From positions 209,186 to 273,185 of the forward strand of contig JAXLTD010000005.1 in assembly GCA_046330225.1 (NCBI GenBank): 64,000 nt of DNA, read 5' to 3'. The notes beneath the pieces are model-generated. The model made no database searches, was not told the origin of the DNA, and was given only the letters and a program-made list of their open reading frames with translations. Below, piece after piece: positions 52,380 to 60,555 of this stretch (the first letter of the stretch is position 1; the number at the start of each line of letters is the position of its first letter). The position numbers and the translations under genes are program-made. The stretch comes from CANJIV01 sp046330225. GTDB taxonomy: Bacteria; Actinomycetota; Thermoleophilia; Solirubrobacterales; Solirubrobacteraceae.

Positions 52380-53020
52380 TCGCCGAGGACGAGGCGCTCC
52401 TGCGCGAGGGCCTCGCGCGGCTGCTCGCCGACGAGGGCCACGAGGTGGTGGCCCTGGCGGCCGACGGGCCCGATCTCGTGCGCAAGGCCGGCGCTCACCG
52501 GCCCGACCTCGTGATCACCGACATCCGGATGCCGCCGACGTTCACCCACGAAGGGATCCGGGCCGCGCTGGAGATCCGCGCCGCCCGCCCCGGGACGGCG
52601 ATCCTCGTGCTCTCCCAGCACGTCGACGAGGACGGCGCGGTCGAGCTCATGGGCGCGGGGGCCGAGGGCGTCGGCTACCTCCTCAAGCAGCGGGTCATGG
52701 ACCTCGACGCGTTCCTGGCCGCGATGGACCGGGTTGCGGCGGGGGGATCGGCCGTGGATCCGGAGGTCGTGGCGAGCATGCTCGGGCGCGTCCGGCGCGA
52801 CGATCCGGTCGCCGAGCTCACCGAGCGCCAGCGCGAGGTGCTGGCCCTCATGGCCGAGGGCCTGAGCAACGCGGCGATCGCCGAGCGCCTGGTCGTGACC
52901 GACAAGGCCGTCTCGCGCCACATCGCAAAGATCTTCGAGACGCTCGGCCTGCCGCCGGCACCCGAGCACCACCGGCGGGTGCTCGCCGTGGTGACGTACC
53001 TCGGGAGCGGCCCCGCCTAG
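52367..53020 (+). CDS. NarL/LuxR-type response regulator
   Basis: The 217-residue protein has a receiver domain with acidic residues in IAEDEALLREG, phospho-acceptor Asp52 in LVITDIRMPP and Lys in YLLKQRVMD. The LuxR-type HTH domain is LTERQREVLALMAEGLSNAAIAERLVVTDKAVSRHIAKIF. It is the partner of the overlapping kinase gene. The spacing after Asp52 (MPPTFTHEG) is the form usual in the DegU/NarL-like actinobacterial group. Targets are unknown; the drrAB-like exporter just upstream is a candidate by position. Confidence 0.92.
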   Translation: MRVVIAEDEALLREGLARLLADEGHEVVALAADGPDLVRKAGAHRPDLVITDIRMPPTFTHEGIRAALEIRAARPGTAILVLSQHVDEDGAVELMGAGAEGVGYLLKQRVMDLDAFLAAMDRVAAGGSAVDPEVVASMLGRVRRDDPVAELTERQREVLALMAEGLSNAAIAERLVVTDKAVSRHIAKIFETLGLPPAPEHHRRVLAVVTYLGSGPA

Positions 53021-53047
53021 CCCCGCGCCACGTTGGAACCCGCGGAC

Positions 53048-54349
53048 CTACGTGCCGCTGGCGGCGGCGGCGAGGGCGCGCGCGACTTGGCGGGTTTCCG
53101 CAGCCTGCTTCTTGGCCTGGGCGCCGGCGAGGGCCAGGGCGGCCGAGGGCGCCACGGCCGGCGAGGGAGCTGGTGCCGTGAGGATGCGCCTGGTGAGGGC
53201 CGTGCGCTCGGCTCGCGTGAGCCCCGCGGCCTTGGCGAGCGCGGCGATGTTGCGCGTGACGAGGCGGCGGAAGGCGGGCCCGCGCGGGGCCGTGGCCGCG
53301 GCGGCGAGGATCCGGGCGTCGTAGGGGCGCAGGAACCGGACGAGCGGAGCCACGAGGCGGGGGACTGCGACGGTGCGGCGGGCCTTTTCGCGGGCGCACG
53401 TGGCCCCGGCGGCGTACTGCCGGGCGGCGATGCGCGCGTTCTTGGGCAGCGCGGTGGTGCCGCGGTCGATCGCCTGGGCGATGCAGCGGGCCAGCGCGGC
53501 GCTGCGCAGCTGGCTGGCGATCAGCGCCTTTGCGGCCGTGCGGGTGCGCTTGGACAGCGTGCGCGGCAGCGCGATCCGCTCCGGGTGCGTCGCGGCCGGC
53601 CGGGCGATCCGGCGCCAGTTGCGGTCCGGCGGATCCTCCGCGACGCGGCCCCAGTAGGTCGCCTCGGAGCTGGCCCACCAGGCCAGGATCCCGTTGCCGG
53701 CGGCCAGGAAGCCCAAGGGGCCGACGGCGGCGAGCGTGACGGGGTTGGAGCCCGCGTAGGCCGTGGCCCCGGTGAAGACCGCCGCGAGGCCGCCCCAGAA
53801 GATGTAGCGATCCTCCCACGTCCGCTTCTCATCGGTGGCCGCGTCCTTCTGCTCCTGGGTCTTCTCCACCGGGCACGCGCCGATCAGCACACGATCGGCC
53901 GCCGCGTGGGCCCCCGGCGTCCCGTTGCCGCTGGCGGTGATCGTGAACTTCCGGCCGTCGCTGTCGGTCGCCGTGCCGGTGGCGGACTTGCCGTCGCACG
54001 ACATCGTCATGCGGAACGTCGCGGTGTAGCCCCGCGAGCCCCTCACGGTGAAGGTGTAGCTCCGGCCCGACGCGGTCCCGGTGCTGGTGTACGGAGAGCC
54101 GGTGCCGGTCACCGACCCACCGCGCTGGACGAAGTCGATCTCGTAGACGTAGACGCCCGGACACCCGGACACGCCGCTGATGCAGGTGTCGGTGAAGGTC
54201 CAGTGCCCGGTCCAGTCGGCGTTCTTGGCGGCGGCAGCTGCGGGCGCCGGCGCCGGGGGCGCAGCGGCCGCGCCGGGCGCGGCCAGCGGCCCGGCGAAGG
54301 CCGCGGCGACGGCCAGAGCGGAAGCGAGCGTCATGCGGAGCGTCCTCAT
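53048..54349 (-). CDS. Secreted or surface protein of unknown function
   Basis: The 433-residue product has a signal peptide (TLASALAVAAAFAGPLAAPGAAAA). A beta-rich domain at about 45-160 reads WTGHWTFTDTCISGVSGCPGVYVYEIDF and FTITASGNGTPGAH, with three or four Cys. Two hydrophobic segments (FWGGLAAVFTGATAYAG and LAAVGPLGFLAAGNGILAWWA) follow at about 190-240, then a long basic Ala/Arg-rich helical C-terminus. No family recognised. The 203 bp before its start show no other gene. Confidence 0.68.
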   Translation of the reverse strand: MRTLRMTLASALAVAAAFAGPLAAPGAAAAPPAPAPAAAAAKNADWTGHWTFTDTCISGVSGCPGVYVYEIDFVQRGGSVTGTGSPYTSTGTASGRSYTFTVRGSRGYTATFRMTMSCDGKSATGTATDSDGRKFTITASGNGTPGAHAAADRVLIGACPVEKTQEQKDAATDEKRTWEDRYIFWGGLAAVFTGATAYAGSNPVTLAAVGPLGFLAAGNGILAWWASSEATYWGRVAEDPPDRNWRRIARPAATHPERIALPRTLSKRTRTAAKALIASQLRSAALARCIAQAIDRGTTALPKNARIAARQYAAGATCAREKARRTVAVPRLVAPLVRFLRPYDARILAAAATAPRGPAFRRLVTRNIAALAKAAGLTRAERTALTRRILTAPAPSPAVAPSAALALAGAQAKKQAAETRQVARALAAAASGT

Positions 54350-54552
54350 TCGAGATCCCTTCGAGCTGTGGTGCGCGGCATGGTGCCCCGGCGGCCACCG
54401 CACGGGTCACGGCCGGCGCGATGTTTCCATCGCCGCCGGTCCGGCGCAAGTCGCCGCCGTACGCGCATTCGCGCAGCCGCCGTTCGGGCGTGGCCGCCTG
54501 CGGCGCAGTCGGGGCGGGCGCCGCAGCGCCGGCCGCGGCCGATCTTGCCGGG

Positions 54553-55818
54553 CTACCGGACGTGCACGCCGCTGATCGCGCGGGCGATCACGAGGCGCTG
54601 AATCTCCGACGTGCCCTCGAAGATCGTGTAGATCTTGGCGTCCCGGTGCCAGCGCTCGACCGGGAACTCGCGCGTGTATCCGTTGCCGCCCAGGATGTGG
54701 ATGGCCCGCTCGGTCGCCCACGTCGCGACCTCGCCGGCCTTGAGCTTGCTCATCGAGCCCTCGGCGTTGCGGAACGGCTGGCCGGTCCGGCCCATCCACG
54801 AGGCCCGCCAGACGAGCAGGCGCGCGGCGTCGATCTCGAGCTTCATGTCGGCCAGGGCGAAGGCGATCGCCTGGTTCTCGATGATCGCCTTGCCGAACTG
54901 CTCACGGTCCTTGGCGTACTCGAGGGCGTACTCGTAGGCGGCGCGGGCGATGCCGATCGCCTGGGCGCCGACGGTCGGCCGGCTGGCCTCGAAGGTCGCC
55001 ATGGCGGCCTGGGACTTGCCCTTCTTGCCCTCCCGCACGCGCGCGAGGCGCTCGTCGAGGCGCTCCTTGCCGCCGAGCAGGCAGGCGCCCGGGACGCGGC
55101 AGTCGTCCAGGAAGACGTCGGCGGTGTGCGAGGCCCGCAGGCCGTGCTTCTTGACCTTGGTGCCCTGCGTGAGGCCGGGCGTGCCAGGCGGGACGATGAA
55201 CGCGGCGTGGCCGCGGGACCCGAGATCCGGGTCGACGGTGGCGATGATCACGTGGACGTCGGAGATCCCGCCGTTGGTCGCCCAGGCCTTCTGGCCGTTG
55301 AGGACCCACTCGCCGGTGGCCTCGTCGTACCTTGCCCGCGTGCGCACGGCGGAGACGTCGGACCCGGCGTTCGGCTCCGAGGCGCAGAACGCGGCAACCT
55401 TCACGTCGTCGGCGGTGCCGTAGCACTGGGGAATCCACTCGCCGATCTGCTCCGGGGTCCCTTGGCCGAAGATCGCGGCGACCGCGAGCGTCGTGCCCAT
55501 GATCGACATGCCGATGCCGGCGTCGCCCCAGAAGAGCTCCTCGTTGACGAGCGGGAGCGTGAGGCCGGTCTCGTCGGCGAAGAACTGCCCGAGGGACTCG
55601 AAGGAGTAGAGCCCGATCTTGGCGGCCTCCTGGATGATCGGCCAGGGCGTCTCCTCGCGCTCGTCCCATTCGGCGGCGGCGGGGCGCACGACGCCCTCGG
55701 CAAAGCCGTGGACCCAGTCGCGGATGTCCTTCTGGTCCTGGCTGAGCTCCATGGAGAACGGCGGCGTCTCCGGTGCGGCCTCTGCGGGCTGCTCGAGGGT
55801 GGTGTCGGTCGCGCTCAT
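54553..55818 (-). CDS. Acyl-CoA dehydrogenase
   Basis: The 421-residue flavoprotein has the complete acyl-CoA dehydrogenase pattern: CASEPNAGSDVSAVRTRA, a KAWATNGGISDVHVIIA block, YALEYAKDREQFGKAI, ILGGNGYTREFPVERWHRDAK, and the base Glu in IYTIFEGTSEIQR. It should oxidise an acyl-CoA at alpha-beta with electrons to ETF. The CaiD-like hydratase at 58283 may act next in beta-oxidation, but on the other strand. AAAGGA precedes the ATG. A GTTGAA-N5-TTCAAC site upstream may be its operator. Confidence 0.92.
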   Translation of the reverse strand: MSATDTTLEQPAEAAPETPPFSMELSQDQKDIRDWVHGFAEGVVRPAAAEWDEREETPWPIIQEAAKIGLYSFESLGQFFADETGLTLPLVNEELFWGDAGIGMSIMGTTLAVAAIFGQGTPEQIGEWIPQCYGTADDVKVAAFCASEPNAGSDVSAVRTRARYDEATGEWVLNGQKAWATNGGISDVHVIIATVDPDLGSRGHAAFIVPPGTPGLTQGTKVKKHGLRASHTADVFLDDCRVPGACLLGGKERLDERLARVREGKKGKSQAAMATFEASRPTVGAQAIGIARAAYEYALEYAKDREQFGKAIIENQAIAFALADMKLEIDAARLLVWRASWMGRTGQPFRNAEGSMSKLKAGEVATWATERAIHILGGNGYTREFPVERWHRDAKIYTIFEGTSEIQRLVIARAISGVHVR

Positions 55819-55861
55819 CGTCGGTCCTTTGCCTCAGGGATCCCGCGCGCGCACGCGCGGT

Positions 55862-55878
55862 GTTGAACTGGATTCAAC
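55862..55878. promoter_or_regulatory. Putative regulator site, GTTGAA-N5-TTCAAC
   Basis: The perfect 6-bp arms of GTTGAACTGGATTCAAC lie 44 bp before the acyl-CoA dehydrogenase start, in an AT-richer patch of the divergent region with the SulP gene. The form suits a TetR- or GntR-type fatty-acid regulator, which is not in the window. Confidence 0.55.
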
Positions 55879-55899
55879 CAGAGCGCGATCCGCCGGGGC

Positions 55900-55929
55900 G
55901 TGACACGCGTCACCCGCCGGGCATAGGGT
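55900..55929 (+). promoter_or_regulatory. Promoter with overlapping palindrome, upstream of the SulP gene
   Basis: GTGACA (55900-55905) and TAGGGT (55924-55929) are separated by 18 bp. The -35 lies inside the inverted repeat GTGACACGCGTCAC (55900-55913), which could be an operator. Confidence 0.5.
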
Positions 55930-55939
55930 GGCCGCCATC

Positions 55940-55981
55940 GTGCGCGCACGCAGGGAGATCCGGTCCGGGGGGCGCCGGTGA
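55940..55981 (+). CDS. Putative 13-residue leader peptide before the SulP transporter
   Basis: GTG 55940, ten bases after TAGGGT, opens a 14-codon frame (VRARREIRSGGRR). Its TGA (55979-55981) overlaps the GTG start of the transporter (55978). It may couple translation. The alternative is that the frame is chance. Confidence 0.3.
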   Translation: MRARREIRSGGRR

Positions 55982-57699
55982 AGGGCGTCGGCCCCGGCGG
56001 GCTGCTGCTGCCGTCCTTCGCCGGCTACCGGCGCGAGCGCGTGCCGCGCGACGTCATCGCCGGCATCTCGGTCGCCGCGATCCTCGTGCCGCAGGGCATG
56101 GCCTACGCGGAGGTCGCCGGCCTGCCGCCGGTCTCGGGCCTGTACGCGACGATCTTCGGGCTCGTCGGCTACGCGCTGCTGGGCTCCTCGCGCCAGCTCG
56201 TGCTCGGGCCCGAGTCCTCGACGGCGGCGCTCGTGGCGGCCGCGGTCGCGCCGCTGGCGGGCGGGGATCCGGCCCAGTACGCGGTGCTCGCCGCCGGCCT
56301 GGCGGTCATCGCGGGCGTGCTATGCCTCATCGCGGCGACCGTGGGGCTCGGGTTCCTGGGCGAGTTCCTGTCGCGGCCGGTCCTCACGGGCTACCTGGCG
56401 GGCCTGGCCATCGTGATCGTCGTGGGCCAGCTGCCGAAGGTGCTCGGCATCTCGGTCGACGCCGACGGGCTCCTGGCCCAGATCGGCGAGATCGCCCGGC
56501 ATCTCGGCGACGCGAACTGGCGCGACATGGTGATCGGCGGCGGGGTGCTGGCGATCATCCTGGGCGCCCGCCGGCTGGATGAGCGCATTCCGGGCGTCCT
56601 CATCGCCGTCGTCCTGGCCACGGCCGCCTCGGCGGTCCTCGGCCTGTCGGAGCACGGGGTGGCCGTCGTCGGGACCGTGCCCTCGGGCTTGCCGTCGATC
56701 GCGGTGCCCGGCATCTCGGTGTCCGAGGCGGGCCAGCTGCTCGCCGGCGCCGCGGCCGTGGCGGTGATGGCCTTCGCCGACACGGCGATCACCTCGCGCG
56801 GCTTCGCGGTCAAGGGCGGCTACGAGGTCGACGCCAACCGCGACCTCGCCGGCCTCGGGGCCGCGAACGTCTGCGCGGGCCTGGGCGCCGGCTTCCCGAT
56901 CAGCTCGAGCGCCTCGCGCACGGCGGTCGCCGCCGCGTCGGGCGGGACCTCCCAGCTCGCCGGGCTCTCGGCGGCCGCGATGGTCGCGGTCGTCCTGCTC
57001 GTCGCCACCGGCCTGCTGACAGACGTGCCGAGCGCCGCCCTGGGAGGCGTGGTGATCTCGGCGTCCCTGCGGCTGTTCGACGTCGGCGAGCTGCGGGCGA
57101 TCTGGCGCGGCCGGCGCAGCGAGTTCGCGCTCGCGATGGTCACGCTGCTCGGCGTGGCCCTGTGGGGGATCCTCGAGGGCGTCCTCGTGGCCGTGATCCT
57201 CTCGGTCGTCAACGTCATTCGGCGGGCGGCGCGGCCACCGAGCGCGGTGCTCGGCGTCCGCGAGGGGGGCGAGGGGTACGTGAACGTGGCCCGCGACCCT
57301 GCCGCCTCCACCATCCCGGGCCTCGTGATCTTCCGCTTCGAAGGGAGCCTGTTCTTCGCGAATGCCGAGCACTTCCGCGAGCGCGCTGCCGCCGCGGTGG
57401 CGCAGGCCGACCCGCCGGCCCAGTGGCTGGTGCTCGACTTCGAGGCCGTTCCCGACATCGACACCACGGCAGCGCAGACGGTGGCCGAGCTGTGCGCGCA
57501 CCTCCAGGACCGCGAGGGGATCGAGGTGGTCGTCGCCGAGATCCTCGGCGTGGTGGACGAGCAGCTCACCCACTACGGGCTGCACGAGATCATCGGCGTC
57601 GACGACTTCTTCCCCAGCCTCGACGCCGCGGTGCGCGCGTACGAGCTGCGCGGGCTGCGGGCGGCGGCCGGTCAGGCGGGCGACGGCACGCCCAGGTGA
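55978..57699 (+). CDS. SulP family anion transporter with STAS domain
   Basis: The 573-residue protein has 10-12 membrane segments, the SulP signature near the start (AAILVPQGMAYAEVAGLPPVSGLYATI), the block PISSSASRTAVAAASGG, and a C-terminal STAS domain from about 440 with LVLDFEAVPDIDTTAAQTV. It probably takes up sulfate, bicarbonate or a dicarboxylate. The last 28 bp overlap the 3' end of the convergent Nudix gene. GTG 55978 has GGGGGG nearby but no clean ribosome site. Confidence 0.9.
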   Translation: MKGVGPGGLLLPSFAGYRRERVPRDVIAGISVAAILVPQGMAYAEVAGLPPVSGLYATIFGLVGYALLGSSRQLVLGPESSTAALVAAAVAPLAGGDPAQYAVLAAGLAVIAGVLCLIAATVGLGFLGEFLSRPVLTGYLAGLAIVIVVGQLPKVLGISVDADGLLAQIGEIARHLGDANWRDMVIGGGVLAIILGARRLDERIPGVLIAVVLATAASAVLGLSEHGVAVVGTVPSGLPSIAVPGISVSEAGQLLAGAAAVAVMAFADTAITSRGFAVKGGYEVDANRDLAGLGAANVCAGLGAGFPISSSASRTAVAAASGGTSQLAGLSAAAMVAVVLLVATGLLTDVPSAALGGVVISASLRLFDVGELRAIWRGRRSEFALAMVTLLGVALWGILEGVLVAVILSVVNVIRRAARPPSAVLGVREGGEGYVNVARDPAASTIPGLVIFRFEGSLFFANAEHFRERAAAAVAQADPPAQWLVLDFEAVPDIDTTAAQTVAELCAHLQDREGIEVVVAEILGVVDEQLTHYGLHEIIGVDDFFPSLDAAVRAYELRGLRAAAGQAGDGTPR

Positions 57700-58181
57700 T
57701 CCCGCAGCGCCTGCTCGGTCGACCAGAACGCCAGCTCGTCCCAGGGGAGCGCATCCGGCGCAAAGGCGCGGACCTCCGCGGCCTCCTCGGTCTCGCGCGG
57801 GTCGCCCTGGATGCGCGCGGAGAAGACGACGAGCACGACGCGCTCGTCGGACCGCGAGTAGACGCCCACGAGGCCGGTGAGCTCCAGGTCGACTGCGAGC
57901 TCCTCGCGAGCCTCGCGCCGGGCCGCCGCCTCGACCGACTCGCCGAGGTCGACGAACCCGCCGGGGAACGTCCACAGCCCCGCGCTCGGGTCGAAGGCGC
58001 GGCGCAGCAGCACGACCTCGCCCGACCCGGTCCGCGGGATCGCCGCGGCCACCGGCTTGGGGTTGAAGTACGTGAGGTAGCCGCAGGCCGGGCACTCCAG
58101 GGAGCGCGGGAAGCGCACGGCGGCCTCGGCGGCGCAGCGCGGGCAGTAGCGGACGTCCTCGAGCGCGGGGTTGAGGCTCAC
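57672..58181 (-). CDS. Nudix hydrolase with N-terminal zinc ribbon
   Basis: The 169-residue protein has a zinc ribbon (Cys13, Cys16, Cys30, Cys33) followed by a Nudix domain. The Nudix box spans residues 74-95, with GGFVDLGE and REAREEL in the required order. Proteins of this layout (NudC/NADH-pyrophosphatase-like) hydrolyse nucleoside diphosphates linked to X, often ADP-ribose or NADH. GTG 58181 is chosen because TACCGT lies exactly six bases upstream; the frame farther upstream is Arg-rich and noncoding in character. The gene's end overlaps the SulP gene by 28 bp. Confidence 0.88.
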   Translation of the reverse strand: MSLNPALEDVRYCPRCAAEAAVRFPRSLECPACGYLTYFNPKPVAAAIPRTGSGEVVLLRRAFDPSAGLWTFPGGFVDLGESVEAAARREAREELAVDLELTGLVGVYSRSDERVVLVVFSARIQGDPRETEEAAEVRAFAPDALPWDELAFWSTEQALRDHLGVPSPA

Positions 58182-58193
58182 GGCTTCACGGTA
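58182..58193 (-). promoter_or_regulatory. Leaderless-type -10 element for the Nudix gene
   Basis: On the minus strand TACCGT (58193-58188) is followed by six bases and GTG 58181. No Shine-Dalgarno is present. Confidence 0.55.
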
Positions 58194-58282
58194 GCGACGG
58201 CGCCGCCCCGGCCAAGCGCGCCGGGCGGTCGGGTCGCACCGGGCGTGGCGCGGCGGGTCCCGACGTGGCAAGGTCCGCGGCC

Positions 58283-59073
58283 ATGAGCGACCCGCCGGAC
58301 CAGGAGGGCGTGCGCGCGGAGGTCCGGGGCGCCGTGCTCGAGGTCACGCTCGACCGCCCGCCTGCCAACGCGATCGACGCCGCGACGAGCCGCGCCCTCG
58401 GGGCGGCCTTCGTGCAGCTGCGCGACGACCCGGCCCTGCGCGCCGGCCTCGTGACCGGCGGGGGCGAGCGGTTCTTCTCCGCCGGCTGGGATCTCAAGGC
58501 CGCCGAGGCCGACGGCCCGGACCCCGACAACGGCCCCGGAGGCTTCGCCGGCCTCACCGAGCTGCCGGGCCTGCACAAGCCCGTCGTCGCCGCGGTCAAC
58601 GGGCTGGCGGCGGGCGGCGGGTTCGAGCTCGTGCTCGCCTGCGACCTCGTCGTGGCGGCCGAGGGCGCCGAGTTCTTCCTCCCCGAGATCGGCATCGGGA
58701 TCGTCGCCGACGCCGGCGGCGTGATCCGGCTCCCGCGGCGGCTGCCCCGGGCGATCGCGCTGGAGATGCTGCTGACCGGCCGGCGGCTCGGCGCCGCCGA
58801 GGCGGCCGGCTGGGGCCTGGTGAACCGGGTCGTCCCGTCCGGCGGCGCGCTCGCCGCCGCCGCGAGCTCGCGGCGGTCGTGGCCGCCGCGGCGCCGCTCG
58901 CCGCCGCGGCGGTCAAGGAGATCGACGCGGCGACGGCGCACCTCGGCGTCGAGGCGGCCTTCGCGGCGATGCGCGAGCTCCCGGGCTACCGGAGGATGCT
59001 GGGCTCCCGCGACGCGGAGGAGGGCCCGCGGGCGTGGAACGAGGGCCGGCCGCCCTGCTGGAGCGGGGAGTGA
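58283..59073 (+). pseudogene. CaiD-like enoyl-CoA hydratase, apparent one-base frameshift
   Basis: Residues 1 to about 190 match a crotonase of the CaiD (carnitinyl-CoA dehydratase) type: LDRPPANAIDAATS, FFSAGWDLKAAEA, GPGGFAGLTELPGLHKPVVAAVNG, FLPEIGIGIVADAGG and LTGRRLGAAEAAGWGLVNRVV. At about 58851-58866, in a GCC-GCC-GCG run, the frame changes. The expected C-terminus (ELAAVVAAAAPLAAAAVKEI to EGRPPCWSGE, stop 59071-59073) continues in another frame. One missing base would restore it. The unshifted frame ends at 59110 with an Arg-rich tail. It is either a true inactivating deletion or a sequencing error in a GC run. Confidence 0.82.
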
Positions 59074-59122
59074 CCGGGCTGGCGCCCCAGCCTCCCGCCG
59101 GCCCGGATAGGCTGGCGCGCCG

Positions 59123-59164
59123 ATGATCCTGTCCCCGCACTCCGCTTCGTCCGCCCGTGGCTGA
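59123..59164 (+). CDS. Putative 13-residue leader peptide overlapping the ClC start
   Basis: ATG 59123 is nine bases after TAGGCT (59108-59113) and encodes MILSPHSASSARG. Its TGA (59162-59164) lies just inside the ClC gene (GTG 59157). It may regulate or couple ClC translation, or simply be the chance first ATG of the transcript. Confidence 0.3.
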   Translation: MILSPHSASSARG

Positions 59165-60542
59165 CGCCGAGGTCACCGCCGAGCAGGCCGGCGCCGTCAT
59201 TCGCAGCCGGCCGTTCATCGCCGTCCTGGCGATCGCGGCGGTCGTCGGCATCGTGGTCTCGCTGGCTGCCTGGGGCTTTCTGGAGCTGACCCACCAGCTC
59301 CAGGTGGGTGTCTTCCAGGACATCCCCGACGACCTGGGGGAGTCCAGCGCCCCGCTCTGGTACCTGCTGCTGGTGCTCGGCATCGCGGGGCTGATCACGG
59401 CGTTCGCTATCGCCCGGCTCCCGGGCAAGGGCGGCCACATCCCGGCGCATGGCCTCCAGGCCGGCAACCCGCCGTCGCCGGCCGACCTGCCAGGCATCCT
59501 TCTCGCCGCGATCGCCACCATCGGCCTTGGCCTCGTGCTCGGCCCGGAGGCGCCGCTCATCGCCCTCGGCACCGGGCTGGGGGTGATGACCGTGCGGGCG
59601 GCCAAGCGCGACGCGCCCGACCAGCTGCTGCTCATCGTCGGCGCCGCTGGCAGCTTCGCCGCCGTGTCGTTCATCTTCGCCTCCCCGATCATCGCGGCGA
59701 TCCTCCTCATCGAGGCGACGGGCATCGGCGGCCCCAAGCTCAAGCTGATCCTCCTGCCCGGGCTGCTGGCGGCGGGCATCGGCAGCCTCGTGTCGATCGG
59801 CATGGGGTCGATCACCGGCCTGAGCACGAGCGCCTACGCGCTCGGGGCGCTGCAGCTCCCGCACTTCGCCCGTCCCGACGCCGCGGACTTCGGCTGGACG
59901 ATCGCGCTGGCGATCGTGATCGCGATCGTGGTGCAGGTCATTCTCCGCGTGGGCCGCGAGACCGAGCGGTTCGCGACGCCGCGCCCGTTCGTGATCATCC
60001 CGGCGGTCGGGCTCATCGTCGCCGGCCTGGCCTACGGGTTCGCCGAGGCCAGCGGCAAGTCGGCCAACGCCGTGCTGTTCTCCGGGCAGGACGCGCTGCC
60101 GAGCCTCGTGACGGAGGGGGCCGGCTGGTCGCTCTCGGCGCTCGCGCTGCTCATCGGCTTCAAGGGGATCGCGTACGGGCTCTCCCTGGGGAGCTTCCGG
60201 GGCGGCCCGACGTTCCCGGCGCTCTTCCTCGGGGCGGCCGCCGGGGTCATGGCCTCGCGGCTGCCGGGCTTCTCGCTGACGCCGGCCGTCGCGGTGGGCA
60301 TGGCCGCCGCGACGGTTGGGGTGCTCCAGCTGCCGCTGTCGGCGGTGGTCCTCGCGTTCGTGCTCACCGGCGAGGCCGGTGCGGGCTCCGGGCCGCTCAT
60401 CATCGTCGCGGTCGTCGTCGCCTACGTGGTCACCGTCGTGATCCGCGGCCGCGAGGGCGCCGGGCCGGCCCCGGCCGCCGCGGCGGACGGGCCGGCGGAC
60501 GGCGCGCCGGCCCCGGCGGCGACGGGCCCGCCGGCGGGCTGA
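59157..60542 (+). CDS. ClC-type chloride channel/antiporter, divergent filter motifs
   Basis: The 461-residue protein has about 10 hydrophobic segments and the ClC plan. The ClC anion-site motifs are altered: GSGIP reads KGGHIP, GREGP reads GPEAP with the gating Glu131 kept, and GxFxP reads GGPTFPALFLG. Ion choice may differ from Cl-. The C-terminus is an Ala/Pro-rich cytoplasmic tail with no CBS domain. GTG 59157 is used, with a leader ORF overlapping. A shorter start is possible. Confidence 0.85.
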   Translation: MADAEVTAEQAGAVIRSRPFIAVLAIAAVVGIVVSLAAWGFLELTHQLQVGVFQDIPDDLGESSAPLWYLLLVLGIAGLITAFAIARLPGKGGHIPAHGLQAGNPPSPADLPGILLAAIATIGLGLVLGPEAPLIALGTGLGVMTVRAAKRDAPDQLLLIVGAAGSFAAVSFIFASPIIAAILLIEATGIGGPKLKLILLPGLLAAGIGSLVSIGMGSITGLSTSAYALGALQLPHFARPDAADFGWTIALAIVIAIVVQVILRVGRETERFATPRPFVIIPAVGLIVAGLAYGFAEASGKSANAVLFSGQDALPSLVTEGAGWSLSALALLIGFKGIAYGLSLGSFRGGPTFPALFLGAAAGVMASRLPGFSLTPAVAVGMAAATVGVLQLPLSAVVLAFVLTGEAGAGSGPLIIVAVVVAYVVTVVIRGREGAGPAPAAAADGPADGAPAPAATGPPAG

Positions 60543-60555
60543 TCCCGCCCGGCCC

